Notes: generated by a model from the sequence alone, not told the origin. A DNA stretch of 64,000 bases from Diphasiastrum complanatum (GCA_029204225.1 CM055106.1:15635278-15699277); one strand, 5' to 3'. Numbered from the stretch's first letter, positions 53,161 through 64,000 are shown. A program made the numbers and translations.

Positions 53161-53751
53161 TGGTATTAGAGCCAAGTACAAGTGCATTTAAGGCATTGAT
53201 CTAAACTATACCCAAATTGGCAGGTTTTTGGAAGCTAATATTGAGGTAGCAAGTTTGAACGGATAGCTAGAACCATTATATTTGTACCAAATCTTGCCAT
53301 GAGCTGCAGGTGTACTTTCCACATGTGTGGGGCCATACACAACCTATTTTGGATAGTAAAATTCAGCTTGGTACATTTTGAGCTTCATACACCCAATTTG
53401 AGTCAGTCTAGTGCATTTTTCAAGCTTTCACTTGCATTGTTTCTATTCCATGGATTTGTTTTTGGTTAAGATCAATCATATAGTTGATTTAAAGCTTGAT
53501 TACAGTATATTAAACCAAATTATATGATATTTTGAGTGTGCATTGAAGTTGAGAGAGAAAGATTGATATAAACCATAGATTAAGGAGTGATTTTGCAAAG
53601 TTGAGACTATAGTCTATATATCCATCATTCAAGTTTGTTCTATAGTGATAGGGTCAGGTCTACAAGCTTATTGATTGCTAGAAGACACTATAGGTTCAGA
53701 TATCTAAGTGAAAGCGTCTAAACTTTCAAGTTCTTTTTCACTAAAAATGAC
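53161..53751 (+). mobile_element. Primer site and leader of the third element in the tandem
   Basis: TGGTATTAGAGCCAAGTAC at 53161 is the primer site. The 590-bp leader then runs to the gag start at 53752, the same length as in RT7. CACATGTGTGG lies at 53320. Confidence 0.75.
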
Positions 53752-54663
53752 ATCAATGGGTGGTTTCTTGCTTGAAGCCAATGAAAGGCTCACATCCATT
53801 AATTATGCTATTTGAAAAGATCGAACAAAGCCTTTGTTAGTACTTCATAATCTTTATGGCATTGTCCTTAATGTGGAAGAAGATCCTCAAGGTGGTCAAG
53901 ATTTAGTAAAGTACACAAAGAGATCTAGATTGGCATTACATTGCTTAAAGATGAATGTAAGTAATGACCTATTGAAAGAAATCTCATCTTGTAACTCATC
54001 TAATGAGGCATGGGATTCATTAAAATCTATTTATGAATCCAAAAGTACTTCAAGAATACTCATGCTAAGAAATCAAATACTTCAAAGCATGAAAAGAAGT
54101 AATGAAAGTGCCCAAGATTATGTTTTTAGGATCAAATCTTTGAATAGAGAGTTATCTTCTATAGGTGATAAGATCCAAGACAATGAGTTAGTTCAAATCA
54201 TATTAAATGGATTAGGAAATGAGTATTCTAAGCTAGTTCAAACTTTTGCTATTCAAGATCTACTTTCCAACAGTATAGAAAAGCTTCATAGTGTGCTTGT
54301 TTCTGAGGAGAATAGAATGCTTCATATGAAGAATAGGATTGGTTCCTGATCTTTGAATGATGGTGATGAAAAAGCTAACTTTTCTTTTAAAGGCAAGAAC
54401 AAGAAGTTCTCATCCAGGAAGACCCAAGACATGGAGGTCGAGAGCTAGGATGGAGCATCAAGTTCCAAAGGCAAGAGCAAGAAGGACAAAAAGAAGCTAA
54501 AGTGTTTCTTTTGTGGTAAGAAAGGACACTTTGCATCCGAGTGCTACAAGAAAAAGAATGCAAAAGAGAAGGACAACCATAGCAACCTTGTGCTTGAGGA
54601 GGAGGATGAATGCAATTTATCTTTGATGGCTTTCTTAACACAAACATCTAATCATAATACTTG
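53752..54663 (+). pseudogene. copia gag with zinc knuckle and start of protease
   Basis: Opens MTSMGGFLLEANERLTSINY, then a TGA stop at 53815 where the family has tryptophan. A long clean stretch follows: KMNVSNDLLKEISSCNSSNE, SIYESKSTSRILMLRNQILQ, NELVQIILNGLGNEYSKLVQ. A second stop precedes the lysine-rich linker, and a complete CCHC knuckle CFFCGKKGHFASEC is at about 54507-54548. After ALLTQTSNHNT-like sequence a stop occurs where protease (YVMDRG for the usual DSG) should begin. Integrase and RT do not follow. Confidence 0.8.
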
Positions 54664-55197
54664 ATATGTTATGGATCGTGGGTGAGTTGTTCATCACAAT
54701 AGTGGATCTAGTTTGCATTGGCTTTGGCTTGGACACTATGATGGATACAATGTTGGTGAGATAGGCTCCTGGGTGAGAGGTGTATAGACTGGTCAAATCA
54801 GAATTGGCAAAATCAAGAATGGAAAGTTGAGCCTACATGGGATGTAGGAGAGGCAAATCATCATCAATATCTCTAGGAGATGGGTGAGCTACTCAGGTAT
54901 AGCCTATGGTAAATTTTGCGTACATTCATTCATTGAGTCCTTGGTAGACTCTTGTGCTTGGAGCATGGGAAATGGATGGGAATCAGCTTTCAGGACTTAT
55001 TGGACAGTTGGATATGCTTGGACGTGAGAGCATCTTGTTACTGGTGCAGGCCATGGTTGGAGATCTGATTTGGTGACCAGTGGTTTAGCAGTGGATCTGC
55101 AGGTGGCACAGGTGTTGGTATGACAGGATACCACTTATGGGTAGGCCTTGGTCCATGTATTTGATGCTTTATCATTCGTGTTGGTTTACATGAGTGT
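54664..55197. other. Unassigned junction DNA
   Basis: GC-richer, GT-rich sequence (TGGTGAGATAGGCTCCTGGG and similar) between the gag relic and the next copia element. No domain was recognised. Base composition differs from both neighbours, suggesting an inserted or rearranged piece. Confidence 0.35.
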
Positions 55198-56387
55198 GTG
55201 TGGGCTTGCATGTTATCTTGTCACGGGAGTCTAGATCTGAGTGAAAAGAAACTGGAGGAAGTTCTCAATGTTTCTACTCTTGATAAAAATCTTCTATCTG
55301 TAGCTAAGATAGTCGATACAGGCATGTCAGCAACCTTCACAAAGAACTCTTGTAAACTGTTCGAGGAAGATTCTGATAAGCTAGTTGCTAAAGGCAATAG
55401 ACAAGGAAATTTATATCACCTGGACATTCGAACCAGAATCGAACAAGTTTGATGATACCTAATTTTCTCAAGAAAAGATGAGTTAATTGCAGATGTCAAA
55501 AGAAATATTTCTAAAATATTCGAGATCGTTGACCTAGGAGAAGCAAGAATCTATCTAGGTTTGCAGATCGAAAGAGACTTTGATAGTGGTAAGTTATATT
55601 TTCACCAACAAAAGTATAGTCTGAACATAATTGAAGATTTCAACATGCTTGAATGCAAAGGCGTGCATACTCCCATGATACCTAGAACAATACTGAGCAA
55701 GACAGATTGTCCGTAGACTCTCGAAGAAGAGAAGCGAATGGCCAAAACACCCTATCGCAGGCTGATTGGATCATTATTATATCTTGAAGACAACACCAAA
55801 CCTAATATAGCATTCGTAGTATACAGGCTGAGCCAATTTAATCAGAACCCAGGATCGTTACATTGGAAGTTAGCAAAAAGAGTAGTGCAATATCTCCAGG
55901 AAACGAAAGACTATGGACTGTGTTATTCGAAGGAAGCTAGATTCACATCGAATCTTATAGTGACGCAAGCTGGGCATCCATGAAGGATGATAGCAAAAGC
56001 ATTTCAGGAGGTTGTACACTAGCATATGGCGCGGCCATACTCTGGATAAGCAAGAAGCAAACAGCAGTAGCTCAATCTTCCTGTGAGGCCAAATATGTAG
56101 CAGCAGCTAAGATGGCAAATGAGCTGATTTGGATCAAACAGATGTTAGAAGGATTTGATAAATCTATTTCTGAACCTTATGTCTTGTTAATGGATAACAC
56201 TTCAGCAATCTATCTTACGAAAGATCCTATATTTCACTCAAAAACGAAGCACATAACTATCAAGTATCATGTTATTCGGGACTTAGTCGAGAAGAAGATA
56301 CTGAAGACAATCTTCATACCTACAGAGGAAATGACAGCTGATATCTTTACAAAGCCACTCAGTAAAGCTTTGTTTGAGAAGCAGTGA
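55198..56387 (+). pseudogene. Internally deleted copia element: pre-integrase, end of RT, RNase H
   Basis: Protease/pre-integrase end (EEVLNVSTLDKNLLSVAKIV, LVAKGNRQGNLYHLDIRTR) jumps near 55455 to the C-terminal RT (EIVDLGEARIYLGLQIERDF, PYRRLIGSLLYLEDNTKPNI, SQFNQNPGSLHWKLAKRVVQ) and a full RNase H (ISGGCTLAYGAAILWISKKQ, SSCEAKYVAAAKMANELIWI, DNTSAIYLTKDPIFHSKTKH, MTADIFTKPLSKALFEKQ). Integrase and the catalytic part of RT are deleted. A TAG at 55714 and a frame change at about 55980 break the rest. The RNase H frame 55980-56387 is clean. Confidence 0.85.
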
Positions 56388-57200
56388 AGAAGATTGAGGT
56401 TAATCCAACTGCCGACTTTGAGAGGGAGCCATAGAACACCTCAACAGACAAGTCTCAGTTCTACCAACAAAGTGCACAATACTCAAATTGACAAAGGTTA
56501 AGAAACTCGAAACTCAAACAATTTGCAAAACATGAACTCGAACAATTCGCGAAATTGAGAAGCTCGAAACACGAACTCGAAGAATCTGCGAAATTGAGAA
56601 GCTTGAACGTGAAACTTGAACAAATAATTGTCATGAAACTGGCGCGAACAATTTCTTGTTCAAACTTGAACCTCGAAGTTTGAAATTATCGCAAACTCAA
56701 AATATTTGCGAATTTGTCTCAAAAGATCAAGAAGACTGTCACAAAGCAGAAACTATCAAAGATATTGTCGCGAACAAAATATTGTTGCGAATCTTTCAAG
56801 AACAGCGAAGCTATCATGAACAGAGAATCATTCAAGAATCTTTCGAGAATCCGTCGTGAATCTGTCGCGAATCTTTTGAGAATCTTTTGACTCTGAGAAA
56901 CCAGAACGTTGTTGAATATCAACCGTCAAAACGATTGGATTCTGTTAGAGAAGGAAAAAGGCCAAAGGACTTATTTTGTAACAATATAAATACATGTGCA
57001 CTTATAGTAATAACATCCTCTAAGATTCAAGCTCAGACTTAGACTCAGACTGACTTATTTACTTATGCACTTGCGCGCGTCCTCTTCGTAAAAGAGATAC
57101 CACAAGGCAGCAAGAAAAATGTATATTGATTCAGACTCAGAATTAAAATTCGTTTTCTGATCAAAGTTTCAGTCGTTTATCTGATTATCTAATTGTCTAT
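56388..57200 (+). mobile_element. 3' end and probable LTR of the deleted copia element
   Basis: A purine tract (TTGAGAGGGAG, 56418-56428) follows RNase H. The next 800 bp include a TATA-like AATATAAATACATG (56987-57000) and many copies of TCGCGAA, CTCGAA and GAATCTTTC, resembling a tandem enhancer in an LTR U3. The exact LTR edges are not certain, as no second copy is present. Confidence 0.5.
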
Positions 57201-58894
57201 CACATTCGCACATATGATATGTCTCAAATGCCTTAAAACTTGTGTATGAGGTGTATTAGCATTAGGTATATGTTTCCAATTTATGTGTTGACTAGACTTA
57301 GATGTTATATCACCTAATCATACTTTTGTTGTAGATCCCGAAGGCTCTTTTGGAATAACTTTTTCCAAACCATGACTATCTCGTAGAATAATTTTATCGA
57401 AACCACTCCGCTCCTCTGTATCAACCATCCTCAAAATATCAGAAATATTAGTTGAGGCGTTGTCTTTACGCTTCTTCTAAATCTGCAGCCAAATCTTTGT
57501 GCATGAAAAATGAGTCATGATTCAGATTCTGCTGCGCTTCCGGTTCCCTAGCTTTGCTAAACCGGATTATAATTTTTTGAGGACGTGGATAGAGCTCTAC
57601 ATATGTCATCATGCTCACACTGCTGCAAATTTGAGAATAGAAAAAAAATTCCAGCTCAAAAAGTTTTCCATTCGTGCTGATGAGAGCAAAATGCTTTCAA
57701 CTGAAACCAGTTAAGGTGCACCACCCTAAAGCGAAAATCACAGCAAAAAGTTCAGCAAATTGAGAAAACTAAGCCATTACTGATGTCAATCAAGAACTCG
57801 GAAAGCTGAGACAACTGCATGTCAACATATTGCTTACAATAAACTTGCCAAGTTCGAGTCGCTACTGTCTTGAACGAATGTAGACTTTCTTTCAAATATT
57901 GGCAAAAATCTGGAAATCAATTATCTAGATGCCAGCCATTCTCATGATGTAGCTGGAAAATAGAAACTCTCATTGGTCGGATGCAATGATTACTCCTAAA
58001 TTGTGAATTGACATATAGCTAAATTATTTGGGCTTTACATTTAGCTATATGTTTATTTGTTTGTAAGTAGCTTTATCTTTTGGTGGAATTCAGGTATGAT
58101 CAGGATAACATGGGCATTAAAGAGCGTGCAATGCAGCGCATCATTTCTGGAGAAGGAAGAATCCACTTGGCATTGACATAAAAAAAAAAAAAAAAAAGGA
58201 GGTGAGAGGACCCACATAAGATCTTAGCAATAGCAAAGGTTGCAAGGTTGATCTCTTTCGTCGTGAGCTATAGGTAGGTTACAATGTGACATGTCTCATG
58301 CCACGACAACATGAGGGCTTACGCATGTAACCTACTTGGGTCTCCTTGGGTGGCATCCAAGTTGTTTGTAAGGCTCCAATTAATTTTAAAAGAAATTCGT
58401 CCAAAACACTACTAAGTTTTTGTGTTCTTGTTGACCAAAAACAGAGACTTTCATTCTCATGTACTATCTAATTTTTAGTTTCTCTTTTTTATTTACATGC
58501 ATTTCATTGAACTTAAAATCATCCAAAGTTTTGGATGAACCTTCTATGGTACTTTTTTGTTCGAATGGATGACTTTTCGCATGTAAGGTTCATCCAAAGG
58601 ATTTATTGTCAACATTAAAAAAAAAAACAATAAAAGAAAGACTTGAAACTAATGTTGTGACATTGGAACATTGTTTCTTGAAACCTTTCCACCCACGTGA
58701 GATCATGAATGAGTCTTGGGTTGATGGTGTGGACCTATTAGTCCTTCCACCCCCATTATGTCTCTTTCAACTTAGTGGCACTATTTGTTCAAGTTGTATG
58801 AAGGCTAAGGCACCCATTCACCCGCAAAGAGCACAATAGCCTTCACTTGTGTTTAGACTCTTATGTTTATGTGCAATTATGTCAAGTTATAATT
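57201..58894. other. Intergenic
   Basis: No gene was recognised. A poly-A run of about 17 lies near 58180, and a shorter one near 58617. Frames such as 58606-58839 have no known domain. Confidence 0.4.
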
Positions 58895-59280
58895 TTAGAT
58901 GATTAAGTTCCATAGACCCCTCCATTTTTTGCAATAGTGCAAAATGGGGTTCCATAATGGCCTTTTGCATTGCTTGGGCATGGGTACACAAGACAAAAAA
59001 CAAAATCATGGAGTTTTACAGTTGGAGCTAGTTACCAACCTTAGACGGTTGTTAAGAGAGGCGATTGCAAGCCTAAAATTCATAAATTGCACAATTAATA
59101 GGCTATGGTCATTTTCTTAGGTAAGGAGTAAAAGGATGGAAGTTTAATCTTGCACTGGTGTAGCTAGTCTCTCATTTGACGAGTAAAGGAATGGATGTTA
59201 AATCACATAGCTAGTGTAGGCTTGTACGTAATTTCATCCAAAATTTATGCCACATAATCTCTCCAAGCAAGGCTCTACGG
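58895..59280 (+). repeat. Duplicated flank, copy 2
   Basis: Diverged duplicate of 9161-9545 in the same orientation (CAAAATGGGGTTCCATAATGG, GGAGCTAGTTACCAACCTTA). Small indels such as CTGGTG at 59155 distinguish the copies. Confidence 0.85.
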
Positions 59281-59284
59281 ACTA

Positions 59285-59385
59285 GATATTCGTGATCCGG
59301 AGGTGGGCTACCGGCTGTAGCACTCCGAGCCACCGGAGCGGCGAGGGTGGTTACAACAGTAGCCCACCGTCGGATCACAAATACC
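59285..59385. repeat. Conserved foldback, copy 2
   Basis: GTGATCCGGAGGTGGGCTAC on the left pairs with GTAGCCCACCGTCGGATCAC on the right with two mismatches. The stem extends outward (GATATTC with AAATACC) and inward (TGTAGCA with GGTTACA). It is the partner of 10520-10621 and lies about 0.4 kb upstream of receptor kinase copy 2. Confidence 0.75.
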
Positions 59386-59767
59386 AGACATAGCAGTTGT
59401 GATCCAACGGTGCAGATTAATTACGTTTTCAAATCTGTGCTATGACTCAGAACGTGGCTCTTCATATCCAACCGGATGATGCCAAGTGTCCAATATGACT
59501 CCTCACAACTCTTATGTCCCTTTGAAAGGAGCTATTAGGCCATCATCATGCCCACCATGCCCAGTTGAGTGGGTGAGCACGGAAACTTGAAAGGTGCTAT
59601 TAGGTCATAATCCTTTTGTCAAAGGCGTGCTCCGATCCTATGCTGAGACACGTAAAGACGACGGAAGGCCAATATAGTGACACAGATTTCCTTCTCATCG
59701 ATCGTTGTAGAACTTGCTACTTAGTTCTGCAACTACACTTCCTATTCCACCTTCCTTCTAAGTTATT
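59386..59767 (+). promoter_or_regulatory. 5' flank and leader of receptor kinase copy 2
   Basis: Contains ATCCAACGG (59402) and ATCCAACCGG (59468), short motifs frequent in plant promoters, and the 59591-59765 block shared with 11509-11690. A splice-acceptor-like TTATTATTTTCAG lies just inside the first codons of the gene (about 59779-59791). No clear TATA box. Confidence 0.5.
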
Positions 59768-62087
59768 ATGCTAATCATGTTATTATTTTCAGGTTGCAAT
59801 GCTCTTCCCAGATATTTTCTGAGAGTTTTTAGCCTCGCACTTCTCTCCACTGTCTCCCACAGCCTCGGAGACGTTTGCCAAACCTACTGCGGTGGTCTAT
59901 CAGTCCAGTATCCATTCAGTATCGTTGAAGGATGTGGCAGTCCGAATTACAAATTAACTTGCGTGCAGAACGAGTTGCAGCTGCAGCTTAGCACCAATTC
60001 TTACCAGATCTTCGATGTAGATTACGATAGTAACACCCTTATCCTGAAAGACTTTAGCGATTCAGCGTCTTGTAGATATCTTCGTAGTCTCAGATCCACA
60101 AGCACATACGTCCTGAATTTGAATAAATTCATACTATGTGGAGGTAGCAATATTGGTAACATTACCTCGGTGATTCCATACCTTTGCAGGTCTGATGTTT
60201 CTGTAGATTTTTCTTGCGCTCTTGATACTTTCTATGGGTGCAGCAGTGATCCCATTCATTGCTGCGCAAATGCCATTCCTAAATCAAGCCTTTCCAATTT
60301 CACCTGTGGGTTATATGGCCAAGCTTCTATTATAAATCTTCCTAATATGACTACAGGACCACCGTTACTTTCAGGTTTGATCCATGGTTATAAACTTCTT
60401 GAGCTAGAGTATGAAAATCCTCCTCATCAAGCTAATTGTACTGACTGCATAAAAAGTAGTGGCTCTTGCGGATATAGCTCAAGCAGCAGCTTCCTTTGCC
60501 TATGTGGCAGCACCAATTCCTCAACTAAATGCCCAGGTACGTATACAGGCTGATAGAAAAAATTCGATGCTTTCTTCCGTGCATATATCTAGCCTGCTGC
60601 TTGCTTGGGGATCTTTAATTTTTCTTGAAGAGACTTGTTTTGATGCTGTGCAGATTGCATTAGTGGCTTCTGCTCCAAAACCCCCCTCGATGATACTGTT
60701 CTCCATCACAGAAACGATGCTTCTCTAATTATCGGTAATAAACTAAAAGATTCTTCAACTGTCCTTTTTATAATTATTTTTAGCACGGATCAAATGATTC
60801 GGTCAGTCATAAAAGCATGTTTCTACTTCTAGTCTATCTGTACAAATTACGAATGATTCTTTATTCCTCAATCTAACCTGTTTTGGGTGCATTTGCTTGA
60901 TTTCAGGACTTTCTGTAGGGGGAACCATTGTGATATTAGGTTTGATTGGACTTTTCCTGCTGCTTTTGAAAAGGCGGAGAATTGGAAACCGTAGAGATGC
61001 CATTGGCTTCAATCCGAGTTCTGAGAAAGACAAGGAATTGTTACAAAAGCTCAATTTTAGAGAAACTACTCTTTTTTGGTACAAAGAGCTTGAGAGAGCT
61101 ACGAATTCATTCTCAGAAACGAGGAAACTGGGGAGAGGAGCATTCAGCACTGTTTACAAGGGCAACCTCAAAGATGGACAGATCGTCGCTGTGAAGAAGC
61201 TCAATCCGTGCAACAAATATGGACTGAATCAATTGTACAGTGAGGTGACTATCCTCTCTAAGGTCAGGCATCGCAATCTGGTTCAGCTGCTTGGATTTTG
61301 TCTCGATGGAAGAGAATTGTTGTTGGTGTATGAGTTCGTTCCCAATGGAACTCTTGCCGATCATCTTCACGGTGATCGAGGCAAAGGGCTAAACTGGGAA
61401 ACTCGTCTGAGAATTGCGGGGGAAACTGCTCGTGCTCTGGCATACCTGCACGAGAGCGTCTGCCCTTCGATCATCCACAGAGACGTAAAGCCTACGAATA
61501 TTCTTCTCGATGAAAGCTTCCATGCCAAGGTAGCAGATTTTGGGCTCTCCAAATTTGTTCCTCTGGAGGAAACGCACATTTCCACAGCTCCACAAGGAAC
61601 ACCAGGCTATCTGGATCCAGATTACCAGAAAAGCTATCATTTGACTGACAAGAGCGATGTTTATAGTTTTGGTGTAGTTTTGATGGAGATGATATCTGCC
61701 AAGAAGGCAGTGGACATGTCTCGGGAGACGAAAGAGATCAACCTTGCAACCTTTGCTATTGCTAAGATCTTATGTGGGTCATGGCATGATGTAGTTGATC
61801 CTACCTTAGAGATTCAATCCCTGCAAGTAAAAGAGATGGTGACTGGCGTTGCACAGCTTGCATTGTGCTGTCTATCTTCAAAGAAGGATAATCGCCCTCC
61901 CATGAAGGAAGTGGCAGAAAAGCTTGAGCAAATCATGCAACAAGGTTACGCAGGTGATTCTTATGGAACAGAACCTAAAGAAGACATAACGGAATCCATG
62001 AAGGAAGTTCCAGAAAACCTTGATCAAATCATACAACAAGCATATGGTCCTTTCGACTTACATATTACCACCGAAATACAGCTTTAA
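59768..62087 (+). CDS. WAK/LRK10L-like receptor kinase, copy 2, complete
   Basis: Exon 1 is 59768-60536, a phase-1 intron is 60537-60906 (GTACGT...TTTCAG), and exon 2 is 60907-62087. Together they give 649 codons and a stop. Residues 1-32 form a signal peptide. Residues 33-250 are the cysteine-rich GUB_WAK and WAK C-terminal ectodomain (GDVCQTYCGG, PYLCRS, CTDCIKSSGSCGY). A membrane segment lies at about 260-277. The kinase follows with LGRGAFSTVYKG at 331, lysine 353 in VAVKK, HRDVKPTN at 447 and DFGLSKF at 467. It is a probable plasma-membrane sensor kinase acting on serine/threonine. Oddities: the third glycine of the nucleotide loop is serine, and the C-terminus contains a duplicated segment (MKEVAEKLEQIMQQ and MKEVPENLDQIIQQ). 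The start is the first ATG giving a signal peptide, but the upstream TTTTCAG leaves a first upstream exon possible. Confidence 0.9.
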
Positions 62088-62294
62088 TGGGAGCTTGGAT
62101 TATAGAGAAACAGCCCTAGGGCCTCCATATCAAAGCAATTGGCTAGTTTTCGACGATCAAATGGCTCAAACATGATGATTCTTCGAACGGCATTAAAGGG
62201 GAGTATAAGCTGATTTCAACTACTTAAGACCAGGCTGACCAACTTATTCAATATGTGGCCGTTTCAGCGAGGCTGAGCAGGATCTACAGGGCAA

Positions 62295-63785
62295 TTATCC
62301 TGATATAATTTGAGGCGGTATATAGGAGGATGAAAACTTGATAAAGTGGGGCTGGGAATCACCATGGGATGGTGTTTGCATAGGACCACGTAAATCACTA
62401 CGTATGAGCTCAAGAACATCTTTGGATCTAATAGACTGACCTTTGGTGAATTTGCTTCTAGAGTGCTTGCCTAAAATACAAGATTCACATACAAAGGATT
62501 CAGAAGATGATGCAGGAAGTGATAGACCAGCTGCTAATGAACTGCACGCCATATATTTAATAGATCTCATATTGAGGTGGCCTAACCTGTAATGCCATAC
62601 TTACTTTCATCGGAACTGATTTTTGAATTTGACATTAGAACATAATCAAGAGAAAAGACATATAGATATTCATTTCTAGTTTCTCTGACAAGAACTTGAG
62701 AGTCTTTATCCTCATTGGTAGATTCATTTGCTATAAATTTCACAGTGTACTCTTGATCTGCGATGCTACTTTAAATTGACAGTAGGTTCTTGGTGAGTCT
62801 TAGTATATAAAGTACGTACGATAAGGCTAAATTTGATGAACCATTTTGAAATTGTAGTCATATGGTGCCTTCAGCTTCCACTTGGTGGCTGCTTGAATCA
62901 CCAAGATGTATGTATCTCTTGATACTGGTTGTGTTGAGAAACACAAACTTCTTTACTTGATGTCATGTGCTATGTGGCACCACTGTATAGGTTTTGATTG
63001 CTAGACATTATGTTGTGTTCGTCCATGAAGAGTCTTTGCTCTTCTTCTTTCACCTCCAATGCTTGCTGAGTTTCTACAGACTTTTGTGACTGCTTCTTCT
63101 TTGCCTCATTATGCATTCAAATCCTACAATCTTTTATTTCATGATTTATCCTTTTGCAATATTTGTAGAATAATTTGGTTTTAGGTATCATGACTTGAAT
63201 GAGAAGACTGTGAAGATTGTGAATTAGAAGTAGGCTTGGCCTTGGAATAAAATTTCTTCTTAGAAGTTAACATGAGAAAATTCTCATAAGGTGCTGGAAG
63301 ACTTGAAAGCAAAGTCATGACTGCATCGTGGTCCGAGATTAGACATTCGATGGCAGATAATTGATCCATTGAAGCTTTGAGATTGTTAATGTGATCATAG
63401 ATGTATGTATTTTCAGTCACCTTGAATGAGAAGAATCTCTTTCTACAAAAAAGCTTTGCTGAAACATCTTGTGTTTCATATAGAGAGGTAAGAATCTCTC
63501 AGGCTTCATGAGAAGTCTTATAGAAAGTTACATGAGAGATGAGAGAGTCTCTCAGTTTCAGAGTGATCGTGGCAATTGTTTTGCCATCTCTGATATTCCA
63601 TTGTGCTAGGAGATCAAGATCCGTTGGTTTGGAAAGGGTTCCGTCCACCAACTCCCAGAGATCCTTTTCTGTTTGCTGGATCATTTTGATTTTGAACTTT
63701 CATATATACAAGTTTTTACCATTGAATTTTTCAATCATTCTATTTTCAGAGGATGACTCTATTAGTTGAATGTTTTACAAATTGA
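62295..63785 (-). pseudogene. copia gag to pre-integrase remnant (5' end of an element)
   Basis: On the minus strand from 63750: IEKFNGKNLYI (then TGA in place of tryptophan), KFKIKMIQQTEKDLWELVDG, KLRDSLISHVTFYKTSHEA, YIYDHINNLKASMDQLSAIE, PAPYENFLMLTSKKKFYSKA, which is a copia gag of the Tnt1/Retrofit style. After several stops, the pre-integrase region appears at 62570-62295 (RSIKYMACSSLAAG, CESCILGKHSRSKFTKGQSI, DVLELIRSDLRGPMQTPSHG). The integrase is cut short near 62300. It lies directly downstream of receptor kinase copy 2. Confidence 0.75.
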
Positions 63786-63871
63786 AGTTGAAAAGTTTAA
63801 TCAAGAAACCTATTGGCTCCGTTACCACTATTGGCCATGGGAAAATGGATAGATAGTTGAATTCAACGAAG

Positions 63872-64000
63872 GCACTCAGATACCACTGTTGGATAGGAGC
63901 ATTGATACCACTGATGAGATGATCTAAACTAGTTTGTTCCCAAGGGAGAAATTCCTATGTATGAGATGATGTACAAGCTTTCAAATGAAATCTAACCATT
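63872..64000 (-). mobile_element. Primer site and partial 5' LTR at the window edge
   Basis: The minus strand reads TGGTATCTGAGTGCC (63871-63885), a variant copia primer site. The LTR follows at 63887 (TGTTGGATAGGAGC on the plus strand) and runs off the window. Confidence 0.7.

Noticed and set aside
60459-60728. Frame overlapping the intron of receptor kinase copy 2
   Set aside because: It runs across the end of exon 1 and the intron in another frame, while the spliced 649-codon model fits the family and the other copy.

Overview
This window is a stretch of nuclear DNA from a land plant. The evidence is: two wall-associated-kinase-like receptor genes with an intron at the same site, a broken SABATH-type methyltransferase gene, plant-type Ty1/copia retrotransposons with tRNA-iMet-like primer sites, a Ty3/gypsy-like LTR pair, and degenerate heptamers resembling the plant telomere repeat. 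The DNA is AT-rich and almost entirely repeat-derived. I cannot name the species from the sequence.

Layout. 1-1830: receptor kinase gene copy 1 on the minus strand, cut by the window edge. 3.1-8.1 kb: two minus-strand copia relics. 9.1-12.4 kb: a block whose pieces match the 5' flank of receptor kinase copy 2, followed by a SABATH methyltransferase pseudogene that holds a perfect hairpin. 13.7-17.5 kb: two copia relics facing each other, with their 3' LTRs in inverted orientation. 17.7-18.3 kb: a tandem array of palindromic units. 19.1-21.0 kb: an LTR scrap, an unknown ORF and an RNase H relic. 20.9-22.3 kb: simple and satellite repeats, including a telomere-like block. 22.4-24.0 kb: copia integrase/RT relic. 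24.4-29.4 kb: an element with two LTRs, gag and protease, but unfamiliar ORFs where pol should be. 29.9-33.7 kb: further copia relics, one carrying many in-frame amber codons. 33.7-38.3 kb: no gene seen, several tandem repeats. 38.3-42.0 kb: minus-strand copia relic. 42.0-47.4 kb: a large element with gypsy-like LTRs, no visible coding capacity and an internal tandem array. 47.4-54.7 kb: tandemly arranged elements that appear to share LTRs, two of them carrying an unclassified ORF directly before the LTR. 55.2-57.2 kb: an internally deleted copia element. 58.9-62.1 kb: receptor kinase copy 2, which looks intact (649 residues, one intron). 62.3-64.0 kb: the gag end and 5' LTR of another copia element, leaving the window.

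How the parts relate. The two receptor kinases point away from each other about 58 kb apart and are the only convincing host genes. The 5' flank of copy 2 is duplicated, in pieces, in front of the SABATH remnant, so this flank has moved between unrelated genes. The most unusual theme is a group of LTR elements in which reverse transcriptase and RNase H are absent and a recurring ORF, marked by a short SExSxxDTYI box, sits next to the 3' LTR. No CRISPR array, rRNA gene or convincing tRNA gene was seen.
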